The notes: generated by a model from the sequence alone, not told the origin. Numbered from the stretch's first letter, positions 15,807 to 24,763 are shown. The stretch is 64,000 nt of DNA from Dorea_A sp016295505 (GCF_039832105.1 NZ_JBDOHS010000011.1:19082-83081); one strand, 5' to 3'. A program made the numbers and translations.

Positions 15807-16772
15807 ATGAAGGAAAAAGAGTGTGCCATTGTACAGGATCTTCTGGTGCTGTATGAAGATAATGTACTTCAGGAAGAAAGCAGACAAATGGTTGAGGAGC
15901 ATATACGAGGCTGTGAGGAATGTATGAAGATATATGAAAATGGCAGGAAGGATCTGAAAGTGAGTGATATTCAAAAGGAGTCTTCCGAGGAAGAACAGGC
16001 GGACCAGGCGGCGCGTATTATGAAAAAATTTAAGAAAAGAATGACTTATAAAAGTATGGCTGTCTTAGGGGTTATATTGGCAGTGATTCTCCTGGCAGTT
16101 GTGGTGGTTAATGAGGTGTGTAATCGTCTGTCAAATAATAACTGGGGAATTATTGGCATGGTTTATACGATACCGACAGATCAGATTAAGATAACCGAGT
16201 TATACCGGTTGAAGAATGGAGACATCTATTGCACATTGGAATCCGATAAGAAGATTGGAATCTATCAGTATAGCGATTTTATGATACCGGAAGATGAAGT
16301 TGACCGGAATACAGATGATGCATCCCTTGAAATCTGTTTTCGTCAGCTGACACCATGGGAAAGCGGGAACCATGCAAAGATTCATCAGATGACAGCGATA
16401 TTTTCTACAGAACGTCTGGGAGTGCAGGAAGAAAGCGGAAAAGAATTTATTCAGCGCTGCAGTGAAATCAGATATCGTGGAAAGACCGAATCAGACTGTA
16501 TGACCATTTGGAAAAGAGGACAGAAAGTAGAGGAAGCTCCGGAGGAGATAGAACGAAAAGCAATTGCCGAATATGTACGGAACGATCAGATAGAGGAAGC
16601 AGTTCGGGAGTGTGAAAAGCTGGGTTGGGACAGCAGTGAAGAAATTGTGAAGATATATCGGGAAGACCTGAATATCAGGCAAACATATTCCAGCGGTTAT
16701 GATGTTAGAGATAGTGTCGTATTTTCGAACAACTATGAGACGATATTACTGCCGCAGTATGAGGAGCATTAA
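15807..16772 (+). CDS. Membrane anti-sigma factor with zf-HC2 domain, module 1
   Basis: 321 residues. The N-terminal zinc-binding anti-sigma domain has EEHIRGCEECMKIYE (H-x3-C-x2-C). One membrane segment at about 76-98 (VLGVILAVILLAVVVV), then about 220 extracytoplasmic residues with no domain I can name. It should hold the upstream ECF sigma at the membrane until a surface signal acts. The ATG follows the sigma stop codon directly, and AAAGGAGGAGCC lies inside the sigma gene end, so translation is coupled. Confidence 0.88.
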   Translation: MKEKECAIVQDLLVLYEDNVLQEESRQMVEEHIRGCEECMKIYENGRKDLKVSDIQKESSEEEQADQAARIMKKFKKRMTYKSMAVLGVILAVILLAVVVVNEVCNRLSNNNWGIIGMVYTIPTDQIKITELYRLKNGDIYCTLESDKKIGIYQYSDFMIPEDEVDRNTDDASLEICFRQLTPWESGNHAKIHQMTAIFSTERLGVQEESGKEFIQRCSEIRYRGKTESDCMTIWKRGQKVEEAPEEIERKAIAEYVRNDQIEEAVRECEKLGWDSSEEIVKIYREDLNIRQTYSSGYDVRDSVVFSNNYETILLPQYEEH

Positions 16773-16914
16773 CTTCAGGGAAAAGAAAGATTTGCTTTTA
16801 TACAGGGGATTCAGGCCTCTTTTGTAGCGGGATAGTATATCTTATGATATAATAAAGACGGAAAGGCAATAAACAGTGAATCACAAGGTGTATTCTTACA
16901 AAGGAGGAATTTAT

Positions 16915-17076
16915 ATGACAGAAGATCTGATAAAAGAAATAAAACATATTCAACAATGTCTGGTTAATAAAGAAACGGAAGGGGAAGAGTGGGAAGAGAA
17001 GATGAATGCCGTCCATAAGCTTGAGGAAGTGGCGGATTATCTGAAAGATGCGCTTGGAAAAGGCATCGAATTCTAA
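16915..17076 (+). CDS. Small acidic protein, function unknown
   Basis: 53 residues. The start is the ATG at 16915 with AAGGAGGAATTTAT ahead of it. MTEDLIKEIKHIQQCLVNKE and the rest are helical and highly charged. An extended -10 (TGATATAAT, 16845-16853) lies upstream, giving it its own promoter. Not recognised. Confidence 0.55.
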   Translation: MTEDLIKEIKHIQQCLVNKETEGEEWEEKMNAVHKLEEVADYLKDALGKGIEF

Positions 17077-17122
17077 AAATATGGAATTCTAAAAAATAGA
17101 CATACGAGGGGAGTTATACATA

Positions 17123-17773
17123 ATGACAGAGGCTTTGATATTTGACATGGATGGTCTGCTCTTTGATTCGGAGCGGATTGTCCAGCGATCCTGGGAAGAG
17201 GCAGGCAATGAACTGGGAATTCCACATATGGGAGATCAGATCTACCATACGCTTGGGATGAACCGGGCCGGCAGATATGCATACTTTGCCAGAACAATCC
17301 GGAAAGACTTTCCATTTGAAGAGTTTGGAAGACTTGCAAGTGTCAGCTTTTACAGGATCGTGGAACGGGAAGGACTTCCGATGAAGCCGGGTGCAGGAGA
17401 ACTGCTGGAATATGCAAAACAGCAGGGATACAAGATGGCTGTGGCAACATCGTCGAGCAGAGCATATGCACAGAAGAATCTGGAAGATGCAGGGATAGAA
17501 TCGTATTTTGACGGAGCTGTATATGGAGATATGGTGCAGCATGCGAAGCCGGATCCGGAGATCTACCTGAGAGCAGCTGAATGCATCGGTGTAACACCAA
17601 AGTCCTGTATTGCGCTGGAAGATGCACCGGGAGGGATTCGATCGGCGCATGCAGCCGGAATGCTTCCGGTTATGATACCGGATCTGGTGGAGCCGACGGA
17701 GGAGATTCTTTCCCTCGTATATCGGAAATTTCATTCGCTGAGAGAGGTGATTCCTTTTCTGGAATCTTTATAA
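17123..17773 (+). CDS. HAD-family phosphatase / beta-phosphoglucomutase-like
   Basis: 216 residues. HAD motif I is FDMDGLLFDSE with nucleophile Asp; motif II is ATSSSRAYAQ; motif III and IV lie in HAKPDPEIYLRAA and ALEDAPGGIRSAHAAGM. The cap domain lies after motif I, so this is subclass I (PgmB/GPH-like). Typical substrates are small sugar phosphates; which one is unknown. GAGGGGAG precedes the ATG. Confidence 0.88.
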   Translation: MTEALIFDMDGLLFDSERIVQRSWEEAGNELGIPHMGDQIYHTLGMNRAGRYAYFARTIRKDFPFEEFGRLASVSFYRIVEREGLPMKPGAGELLEYAKQQGYKMAVATSSSRAYAQKNLEDAGIESYFDGAVYGDMVQHAKPDPEIYLRAAECIGVTPKSCIALEDAPGGIRSAHAAGMLPVMIPDLVEPTEEILSLVYRKFHSLREVIPFLESL

Positions 17774-17792
17774 CTGTATCTTAATAACTGTA

Positions 17793-17856
17793 ACAGGACG
17801 GTGCAAAATCGGGATATACACATGATATCTCTGTTTTGCCACCGCCCTGTTTTTGT
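17793..17856 (+). terminator. Long terminator hairpin between convergent genes
   Basis: ACAGGACGGTGCAAAATCG pairs imperfectly with TGTTTTGCCACCGCCCTGT, followed by TTTTTG. It serves the HAD gene, and its mirror may stop the convergent methyltransferase gene. Confidence 0.8.
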
Positions 17857-17867
17857 GTTGAAAGAGA

Positions 17868-18734
17868 TTAGTGATCGTTGGCCTCCCATCTTCCGGATGC
17901 ACCGCATGGAAGTACAAGTCCGGAATGTGTGACCGGAAGTCCGATCTCCTGGGAATCCACATGTCCGTTCCATTTCTTTAGCTCTGTTCCTAGCATGTAG
18001 GTAAGAACTGCCGGAGCAAGTCCGGTGGTATAGGAGTTTACCAGGAAGAAGAGAGGATCATCCGACAGAATCCGGGTACACAGCTTGATCAGAGGATGGA
18101 TCGCATCTTCAATCTTCCAGATCTCACCCTTCGGACCACGTCCATAGGAAGGAGGGTCCATAATAATGGCATCGTAATGGTTGCCTCTTCGAATCTCACG
18201 TTCTACAAATTTTACACAGTCATCAACCAGCCAGCGGATCGGCTTGTCAGACAGTCCGGAAGAAGCGGCATTTTCTTTTGCCCAGTTCACCATACCTTTG
18301 GAAGCATCCACGTGTGTAACACTGGCTCCGGCAGCAGCAGCGGCCAGCGTTGCTCCTCCGGTATAGGCAAACAGATTCAGCACCTTGACCGGGCGTCCGG
18401 AACTTCGGATCTTTTCAGAGAACCAGTCCCAGTTTGCGGCCTGCTCCGGAAACAATCCGGTATGTTTGAAACTGAATGGCTTCAGGTTGAATGTCAGGTC
18501 TTTATAATGAATCTGCCACTGTTCCGGCAGATCGAAGAATTCCCATTCCCCGCCGCCTTTTTTACTTCTGTGGTAGTGACCGTTCATATGCTTCCAGCCG
18601 TGTTCCGTTTTAGGCGTGTCCCAGATGACCTGCGGATCCGGACGTACCAGAAGGTACTCTCCCCAACGTTCCAGTTTTTCACCCTTACTGCAATCTATTA
18701 CTTCATAATCTTTCCATTGATCTGCAATCCACAT
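17868..18734 (-). CDS. Class I SAM methyltransferase, RlmI/RlmK-like
   Basis: 288 residues. The SAM-binding motif I is LNLFAYTGGATLAAAAAGAS, the acidic motif II is THVDASKGMVNWAKEN, and the catalytic motif is IIMDPPSYGRG. This is the signature of the RlmI/RlmK-type rRNA cytosine/guanine methyltransferases. The N-terminal PUA domain of RlmI is missing, so target specificity is uncertain. Single gene, convergent with the HAD gene. Confidence 0.85.
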   Translation of the reverse strand: MWIADQWKDYEVIDCSKGEKLERWGEYLLVRPDPQVIWDTPKTEHGWKHMNGHYHRSKKGGGEWEFFDLPEQWQIHYKDLTFNLKPFSFKHTGLFPEQAANWDWFSEKIRSSGRPVKVLNLFAYTGGATLAAAAAGASVTHVDASKGMVNWAKENAASSGLSDKPIRWLVDDCVKFVEREIRRGNHYDAIIMDPPSYGRGPKGEIWKIEDAIHPLIKLCTRILSDDPLFFLVNSYTTGLAPAVLTYMLGTELKKWNGHVDSQEIGLPVTHSGLVLPCGASGRWEANDH

Positions 18735-18958
18735 ACTCTATAATCCTCTCTTTATGGCAATATTGATATACAAATACATACTGCTGTATTAGAATTTCAA
18801 TAGGATTATAGCATGGTGAAAAAGAAAAGAAAAGCCGGAATTACTGTACAGGGACAGTGTCTGCGGAATTGCCGGGGATATAGACTTTTAAATTAATAAT
18901 TTCAGATAGCTATCATTGAAATGAGGAATCTAGACGTAGAAAAATGCTGAAATAATTT

Positions 18959-18999
18959 GGTTTTTCAGATAGAATTACCTGAAAGGGATTATCTATCTG
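18959..18999. repeat. CAGATAGA inverted-repeat element, copy A
   Basis: CAGATAGA (18966-18973) and TCTATCTG (18992-18999) form an 8-bp inverted repeat with an 18-base spacer, preceded by GGTTTTT. Same design as the copy at 50224-50264. Confidence 0.65.
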
Positions 19000-19201
19000 C
19001 TGAAAATGGCTAAAACCAGGAGGAATATTCATCGAGAAAAGCTTAAAATCATAATTCTATTTGCTTTCGGCACTCTAAAATGGGGAAAAAGGATGGAAAA
19101 AAGCATCTGATTTTGGCGGAAAATAGAAATCTATCTGCAAATTCACTTTACAATTTTATTCTGAGGAAGGCTCTAAAAAAGAAAAAAATATGTAATAAAT
19201 A

Positions 19202-19207
19202 TGTAAC
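19202..19207 (+). promoter_or_regulatory. Candidate ECF-type -35 (TGTAAC) of sigma module 2
   Basis: Part of the TGTAACGAAA shared with module 1, 50 bases before this sigma gene. Confidence 0.5.
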
Positions 19208-19251
19208 GAAAGTTATGTTTTTCGGATATATGGGTACAAGGAGGTGAGAGA

Positions 19252-19725
19252 ATGTTAGATATGGATTTCATATATAAGGAGCACGCAGAGTTTGTATATA
19301 AATATCTGTTGTCTCTGTGTCATGAAGAGGATACCGCGGAGGAACTGACCCAGGAAACATTCTGTCAGGCGGTTCAGTCTTCCTACCGGTATGACGGCAG
19401 CTGTAAGGTCTCCACCTGGCTGTGCCAGATCGCGAAGCACCACTGGTACAGAGAACTGGAGAGAAGAAAAAAGAAAGGAATGATTCCGATCCCGGAGGCC
19501 ATGACATCCGGGGAGGCTGCGCTGGATGAGAAGCTGTGTCTCAGAGAAGAAAAGATGGAATTATTCCGAAAGGTGCACATTCTGGATGAAGTATCCAAGG
19601 AAATAGTATTTCTTCGGATTACAGGAGCATTCTCGTTCAAAGAGATCGGGGAATTGTTCGGAAAAAATGAGAACTGGGCGCGCGTAACATTCTACCGCGC
19701 AAAACAGAAAATTATGAAAGGGTGA
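19252..19725 (+). CDS. ECF sigma factor, module 2
   Basis: 157 residues with ECF region 2 (YKEHAEFVYKYLLSLCHEED, LTQETFCQAVQSS, STWLCQIAKH) and region 4 (EIVFLRITGAFSFKEIGELF, WARVTFYRAKQ). It is a paralogue of the sigma factor at 15291, with the same AAGGAGGTGAGAGA start region. The anti-sigma gene follows 7 bases after its stop. Confidence 0.92.
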   Translation: MLDMDFIYKEHAEFVYKYLLSLCHEEDTAEELTQETFCQAVQSSYRYDGSCKVSTWLCQIAKHHWYRELERRKKKGMIPIPEAMTSGEAALDEKLCLREEKMELFRKVHILDEVSKEIVFLRITGAFSFKEIGELFGKNENWARVTFYRAKQKIMKG

Positions 19726-19732
19726 AAAATAT

Positions 19733-20422
19733 ATGAAGTGTGAGATTATCAGGGATTTATTTCCGAGTTATATAGACGGACTGACAAGCAAAGAAAGTAA
19801 CCAGGCAATCGAAGAACATCTGGAGGGCTGCAGAGAATGCAGGCGATATCTGGAAGAAATGCAAAGAGAGATTGCCTCTGAAGAACTGACTCAGGAGGAG
19901 AGAGAAAAAAGGCAGAAGGAAATCCAGCCTTTGAGAAAAGTACGAAAAGTGAATCTGCGAAAGATTGGTATTGCAGTTCTGATTACGGCGATTATCTGCT
20001 TTGTAGTGCCCGGTGTCTTTGCATTTTATTCAGAATATTCAGAACGGGGACAGACGGCAGATTATGATGATGTTAGAATCTCTTATGAAAAAACAGGTGG
20101 TGTGGTGACAATTGGATTCCATCCAGAGAGAGAAGATATCCATATTGATGTAGACATGGACCTGGATCTGAGTATTCAGGAAGATCAAAAAGAAAGTATC
20201 CGAATCATAAAGGCACTTGTAAGTCCGTTCAGTCGATCGACCCGTGAAGGCGGTTACTGGGGAATTACCTTTGTCGATGAAGATACCATTCTAAGTCCGA
20301 ACGGAGGAGAAACCATTGATCTGAGCGGGGATGAAACACTGGAAATACAGTTTAACGACGTTACAAAGACAGTGACGATTAAAGATCTCTATACAGAAAA
20401 AGGCATGGAAGAATTAAAATAA
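19733..20422 (+). CDS. Membrane anti-sigma factor with zf-HC2 domain, module 2
   Basis: 229 residues. Zinc-binding motif EEHLEGCRECRRYLE (H-x3-C-x2-C) near residue 30, a membrane segment at about 81-104 (IGIAVLITAIICFVVPG), and an extracytoplasmic domain of about 120 residues that differs from that of module 1. It should bind and silence the sigma factor at 19252. A terminator follows at 20460-20505. Confidence 0.87.
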   Translation: MKCEIIRDLFPSYIDGLTSKESNQAIEEHLEGCRECRRYLEEMQREIASEELTQEEREKRQKEIQPLRKVRKVNLRKIGIAVLITAIICFVVPGVFAFYSEYSERGQTADYDDVRISYEKTGGVVTIGFHPEREDIHIDVDMDLDLSIQEDQKESIRIIKALVSPFSRSTREGGYWGITFVDEDTILSPNGGETIDLSGDETLEIQFNDVTKTVTIKDLYTEKGMEELK

Positions 20423-20459
20423 TAATATTAAGAAAATTTTGGAGAAAAGAGGAAGAAAA

Positions 20460-20505
20460 GGGCGATTGCAAAAGGTAGAGGTGCAATCGTCCTCTTTGAC
20501 TTTTT
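20460..20505 (+). terminator. Intrinsic terminator after sigma module 2
   Basis: GGGCGATTGCA (20460-20470) pairs with TGCAATCGTCC (20482-20492), followed by TCTTTGACTTTTT. Confidence 0.8.
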
Positions 20506-20543
20506 ACATTCTTTTAACATTCGTCGGATTTCAGATTTAACAT
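20501..20543 (+). promoter_or_regulatory. Pho box upstream of pstS
   Basis: Two tandem 11-bp repeats TTTTTACATTC (20501-20511) and TTTTAACATTC (20512-20522), and a further TTTAACATT about two helical turns on (20536-20544). Direct TTAACA-type repeats with 11-base period are what PhoB/PhoP response regulators bind in other bacteria. The regulator gene phoB is in the same cluster. Confidence 0.7.
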
Positions 20544-20604
20544 TGCTCCTTTATGATAGCAACTGTGAAGAAAATAAAAAACAAAATCAAAGGAGAAGTT
20601 GATT

Positions 20605-21534
20605 ATGAAATTGAAAAAGTTTATTGCAGTACTGGCAACCGTTGGTATGATCGCAGGTCTGGCAGCAGGATGCGGAAGCAGCTCTGAGGCTGAGACAGAG
20701 TCAGAAGGCGAGACACAGCAGACAGAGGAAGCTGCTGAATGGGATTCTTCCATGGATATCACAATTGTATCCAGAGAAGATGGTTCTGGAACAAGAGGAG
20801 CTTTCATCGAACTGTTTGGAATTGAAGAAAAAAATGATGCCGGTGAGAAGGTTGATATGACAACTGAAGAAGCACAGATTACAAACAGTACATCTGTTAT
20901 GCTTACAACAGTAGCCGGTGATGACTATGCGATTGGTTATGTATCTCTCGGATCTCTGGATGACAGCGTAAAGGCACTGAAGATTGACGGAGCAGAAGCT
21001 ACAGCTGAGAACATCAAGAGTGGTGATTACAAAGTATCAAGACCTTTCAATATTGCAACAAAAGAAGGACTTGACAACGAAGTAGCAAGTGATTTTATTG
21101 CATTTATCATGAGTGAAGAAGGACAGGCAGTCGTTGCAGACAACGGATATATCCCATTGGATGATGCTGCTCCGTATGAAGGATCTGCTCCGTCCGGAAA
21201 AGCAGTTGTTGGTGGATCTTCTTCTGTATCACCGGTTATGGAAAAGCTGATCGAAGCTTATAAGGAAGTGAATCCGAACGCTGAGATTGAACTGCAGACA
21301 ACGGATTCTACGACAGGTATGACATCTACGATCGACGGAAGCTATGATATCGGTATGGCATCTCGTGAGCTGAAAGACGAGGAACTTGGCGGAGGACTTG
21401 TACCACAGGTAATTGCAACAGATGGTATCGCAGTCATCGTAAATAAAAACAATACACTGGATGAGTTGAGCAGTGATCAGGTAAAAGCAATCTACACTGG
21501 TGAAACTCTTACATGGGATGAGGTAATCGAATAA
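20605..21534 (+). CDS. pstS: Phosphate-binding lipoprotein PstS, circularly permuted order
   Basis: 309 residues, start at the ATG at 20605 with AAAGGAG ahead. A lipobox (GLAAGCGSSS) gives a membrane lipoprotein. The parts are in swapped order: residues about 45-185 hold what is normally the second half (VSREDGSGTRGAF, AIGYVSLGSLDDSVKALKID, FIMSEEGQAVV, GYIPL), and residues about 195-309 hold what is normally the first half (GGSSSVSPVMEKLIEAYKEV, DIGMASRELKDEE, ATDGIAVIVNKNN, AIYTGETLTWDEV). Both ends sit at the usual hinge between W-x-EV and REDGSGTR. First gene of pstSCAB-phoU, behind a Pho box. Confidence 0.9.
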   Translation: MKLKKFIAVLATVGMIAGLAAGCGSSSEAETESEGETQQTEEAAEWDSSMDITIVSREDGSGTRGAFIELFGIEEKNDAGEKVDMTTEEAQITNSTSVMLTTVAGDDYAIGYVSLGSLDDSVKALKIDGAEATAENIKSGDYKVSRPFNIATKEGLDNEVASDFIAFIMSEEGQAVVADNGYIPLDDAAPYEGSAPSGKAVVGGSSSVSPVMEKLIEAYKEVNPNAEIELQTTDSTTGMTSTIDGSYDIGMASRELKDEELGGGLVPQVIATDGIAVIVNKNNTLDELSSDQVKAIYTGETLTWDEVIE

Positions 21535-22428
21535 ATGAAATCGAAAGCATGGACTGAAAAATTCATGCAGGGAGTGTTCTTCATTGCCGCCTGCGCTTCG
21601 GTGCTGGCGGTAGCTCTCATTTGTGTATTTTTATTCGCAAATGGGATTCCTGCAATGAAAGAAATTGGATTTGGTAAATTCCTGACAGGAGAGATCTGGA
21701 AACCGAATAATGATATCTATGGAATTCTTCCGATGATCGTCGGAAGTCTGTATGTAACGGCAGGAGCCATTGTATTTGGTGTTCCGATAGGTATTCTGAC
21801 AGCGGTATTTATGGCGTTTTATTGTCCGAAGCGGATATATAAACCGCTGAAGACAGCTACGGAGCTTCTTTCAGGTATTCCTTCTGTTGTATACGGTTTC
21901 TTCGGACTGGTCGTTCTGGTTCCGATGATCAGAGAATTCGGACGCGGCTTAAAAGAGATGGGAATCCTGAAAAGCGCCGGTAATGGAAGCAGTATTCTTA
22001 CAGCCTCGCTGCTACTTGGTATGATGATTCTTCCAACGATTATCGGACTGACGGAATCTTCGCTGCGTGCTGTTCCGGAGCAATATTATGAAGGTGCGGT
22101 TGCACTGGGAGCTACACATGAAAGAGCGATTTTTCGGGTAATTCTTCCGGCTGCAAAGTCCGGTGTGGTTGCAGCGATCGTGCTGGGTGTAGGACGTGCG
22201 ATCGGTGAGACGATGGCAGTGATCATGGTTGCCGGAAACCAGGCAAGAATGCCGGCCGGTATCTTCAAAGGTGTCAGAACTCTGACTGCAAACATTGTAA
22301 TTGAGATGGGATATGCGGCAGGGCTCCACAGAGAAGCATTGATCGCAACAGGTGTTGTACTGTTTGTATTTATTCTGATCATTAATTTCTGTGTGGCACT
22401 TTTAAACAGGAGGAACGATCATGAGTAG
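21535..22428 (+). CDS. pstC: Phosphate ABC transporter permease PstC
   Basis: 297 residues with six membrane segments. The ATG follows the pstS stop directly. The region from ELLSGIPSVVYGFFGLVVLV through the coupling loop VPEQYYEGAVALGATHERAI and GRAIGETMAVIMVAGN is diagnostic for PstC. It forms the channel with PstA for phosphate import. Overlaps pstA by 8 bases. Confidence 0.96.
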   Translation: MKSKAWTEKFMQGVFFIAACASVLAVALICVFLFANGIPAMKEIGFGKFLTGEIWKPNNDIYGILPMIVGSLYVTAGAIVFGVPIGILTAVFMAFYCPKRIYKPLKTATELLSGIPSVVYGFFGLVVLVPMIREFGRGLKEMGILKSAGNGSSILTASLLLGMMILPTIIGLTESSLRAVPEQYYEGAVALGATHERAIFRVILPAAKSGVVAAIVLGVGRAIGETMAVIMVAGNQARMPAGIFKGVRTLTANIVIEMGYAAGLHREALIATGVVLFVFILIINFCVALLNRRNDHE

Positions 22429-23284
22429 TAATACAGTTACATTTAAGCAAAAAATGAAATCATATAAAAGAACACCGGGATCCCTGATTGTAATGCTTCT
22501 GGTCATGCTGTCCGCAATCCTGACATTTACGGTACTGATCTTCCTGATCGCATATATATTGATTCATGGTGTCCCGTATCTGAAACCATCGTTGTTTTCC
22601 ATGAATTATTCTTCTGAAAATGCATCTTTGATGCCGGCACTGATCAATACCATTATTATGACATTGTTATCCCTTCTGATTGCGGTGCCGCTTGGTATAT
22701 TTTCTGCTATATTTCTGGTGGAATATGCGTCCCGCGGAAATAAATTTGTAGAGATCATACGATTGACGACAGAGACACTTCAGGGAATTCCATCGATCGT
22801 ATATGGATTGTTCGGTATGTTATTCTTTGTGACGACCTGCGGATGGGGATTTTCACTGCTTGCGGGTGCATTTACCCTGTCGATTATGGTGCTGCCGCTG
22901 ATCATGAGAAGTACGGAGGAAGCGCTGAAAGCCGTGCCGGATTCTTACAGAGAAGGAAGCTTTGGACTGGGGGCGGGAAAACTGCGTACGGTCTTTCGTA
23001 TCGTACTTCCATCTGCGATTCCGGGAATCCTGGCAGGTGTAATTCTGGCGATCGGAAGAATTGTCGGAGAGACAGCCGCTCTCATCTATACTGCGGGAAC
23101 GGTTGCGGACTTCCCGAAGAGCGTAATGAGTTCAGGAAGAACACTTGCTGTTCATATGTATAATCTGGCAAGCGAAGGCCTGTATATGGATCAGGCTTAT
23201 GCCACTGCGGTCATTCTGCTTGTTGTGGTTGTCGGGATTAATACATTATCCAGCGTACTGGCAAAGAAGTTAACGAAAGCATAG
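22421..23284 (+). CDS. pstA: Phosphate ABC transporter permease PstA
   Basis: 287 residues, six membrane segments. Typical PstA segments are ETLQGIPSIVYGLFGMLFFV, VPDSYREGSFGLGAGKLRT and GRIVGETAALIYTAGT. AGGAGG sits inside the end of pstC, so translation is coupled. The partner of PstC in the high-affinity phosphate importer. Confidence 0.96.
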   Translation: MSSNTVTFKQKMKSYKRTPGSLIVMLLVMLSAILTFTVLIFLIAYILIHGVPYLKPSLFSMNYSSENASLMPALINTIIMTLLSLLIAVPLGIFSAIFLVEYASRGNKFVEIIRLTTETLQGIPSIVYGLFGMLFFVTTCGWGFSLLAGAFTLSIMVLPLIMRSTEEALKAVPDSYREGSFGLGAGKLRTVFRIVLPSAIPGILAGVILAIGRIVGETAALIYTAGTVADFPKSVMSSGRTLAVHMYNLASEGLYMDQAYATAVILLVVVVGINTLSSVLAKKLTKA

Positions 23285-23296
23285 AGAGGAAGAAGC

Positions 23297-24046
23297 ATGA
23301 GTAAAATAAGCATAAAAAATATGGAGCTGTATTACAGTGATTTCCATGCATTGAAAAATGTCAATCTTGAGATTGAAGCAAATAAGATCACAGCTTTTAT
23401 CGGTCCGTCCGGGTGTGGAAAATCCACATTGCTGAAATCGATCAATCGTATGAACGATCTGGTAGAAGGCTGCCGTATTGAAGGAGAGCTTTTGCTGGAT
23501 GGCGAAGATATATATAAAGATATCGATGTGAACCTGTTGAGAAAGAGAGTGGGAATGGTATTCCAGAAACCGAATCCATTTCCGATGAGCATCTATGATA
23601 ATATCGCATATGGTCCGAGAACACATGGAATCCATTCGAAGGCAAAACTGGATGATATTGTGGAAAAGTCACTGCGGGATGCGGCGATCTGGGATGAGTG
23701 TAAAGACCGTCTGAAGTCAAGCGCACTTGGAATGTCCGGAGGACAGCAGCAGAGACTGTGCATAGCAAGAGCACTTGCAGTTCAGCCTGAGGTGTTGCTG
23801 ATGGATGAACCGACATCGGCACTGGATCCAATCTCCACTTCTAAGATTGAAGACCTTGCGATGGAATTAAAAAAAGATTATACTATCGTTATGGTAACGC
23901 ATAATATGCAGCAGGCGGTGCGTGTATCCGATAATACAGCCTTCTTCCTGTTGGGCGAAGTTGTAGAGTATAACGATACAGAAAAATTATTCTCGATACC
24001 GGCAGATAAGAGAACAGAAGATTATATTACAGGGAGGTTTGGTTAG
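23297..24046 (+). CDS. pstB: Phosphate ABC transporter ATPase PstB
   Basis: 249 residues, normal size. Walker A GPSGCGKST, signature MSGGQQQRLCIARAL, Walker B VLLMDEPTSALDP and switch His in VTHNMQQA are all present. It drives phosphate import through PstCA. AGAGAGGAAGAAGC precedes the ATG. Confidence 0.97.
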   Translation: MSKISIKNMELYYSDFHALKNVNLEIEANKITAFIGPSGCGKSTLLKSINRMNDLVEGCRIEGELLLDGEDIYKDIDVNLLRKRVGMVFQKPNPFPMSIYDNIAYGPRTHGIHSKAKLDDIVEKSLRDAAIWDECKDRLKSSALGMSGGQQQRLCIARALAVQPEVLLMDEPTSALDPISTSKIEDLAMELKKDYTIVMVTHNMQQAVRVSDNTAFFLLGEVVEYNDTEKLFSIPADKRTEDYITGRFG

Positions 24047-24049
24047 GAT

Positions 24050-24703
24050 ATGCGTAATAGATTTGATATGCAGCTTGAGACGCTTAACAGGCAGCTCATT
24101 CATATGGGTGAATTGTGTGAGATCGCAATCAACAGAGCGACAAAGGCACTGGAAAAGGGAAGCATGGAAGAGGCGAGAGAGGTAAGAGAAGCAGATGAAG
24201 AGATCGACCAGATGGAAAAGGATATTGAGCGTCTGTGTCTGAAGCTCCTTCTCCAGCAGCAGCCGGTTGCAAGAGATCTGCGTCAGATCTCCGCAGCACT
24301 TAAGATGATCACCGACATGGAACGTATCGGAGATCAGGCCGCAGATATTGCGGAGATCATTATCTCCGAAAATAAGTCGGAAGCAATGGATATTCCGATG
24401 ATCGTAAAGATGTCTGAGGCGGCAGGCAAGATGGTCAGAGACAGTGTGACTGCATATGTGGAAAAAGATCTGGAATTATCCAGACGAGTCATGAATGCAG
24501 ATGATGAGGTGGATGAAATGTTTGAGGAGAACAAAAACCATCTGATTCATTTTATTGCTGATCAGAAGGGAGATCAGGGTCGGGAGGCAATCGATCTGAT
24601 CATGGTGGCAAAATACCTGGAGCGTATCGGAGATCATGCAACGAACATCGCTGAATGGGTGGAATTCTCAATCACAGGCATTCATAAAGAAAGTAAAGTA
24701 TAA
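24050..24703 (+). CDS. phoU: Phosphate signalling protein PhoU
   Basis: 217 residues of two PhoU helical repeats. The metal-binding type motifs E-x-x-x-D are visible in EADEEIDQMEKD, MITDMERIGDQAADIAEI and YLERIGDHATNIAEW. PhoU links the Pst importer to the PhoR kinase and prevents excess phosphate uptake. It starts 3 bases after the pstB stop. Confidence 0.96.
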   Translation: MRNRFDMQLETLNRQLIHMGELCEIAINRATKALEKGSMEEAREVREADEEIDQMEKDIERLCLKLLLQQQPVARDLRQISAALKMITDMERIGDQAADIAEIIISENKSEAMDIPMIVKMSEAAGKMVRDSVTAYVEKDLELSRRVMNADDEVDEMFEENKNHLIHFIADQKGDQGREAIDLIMVAKYLERIGDHATNIAEWVEFSITGIHKESKV

Positions 24704-24763
24704 GGGACAGAACCGGTCAGACCGGGCAGGTGGAGATCCTGAACATGTAAGGAGACAGAGAGA

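Larger units (their letters stand above)
18735..19251. other. 517-bp intergenic region with CAGATAGA repeat element
   Basis: No credible gene. It holds several copies of CAGATAGA or its complement TCTATCTG: 18966-18973, 18992-18999 (together an inverted repeat) and 19130-19137, plus CAGATAGC at 18903. The 17-mer GGTTTTTCAGATAGAAT (18959-18975) recurs exactly at 50224-50240. TGTAACGAAA (19202) near the right end is the candidate ECF promoter element. Confidence 0.7.

Noticed and set aside
20605..21534. PstS as an assembly error joining two fragments
   Set aside because: The swapped halves are in one frame behind a normal signal peptide, and pstC follows directly after the stop, so no break is visible in the operon.
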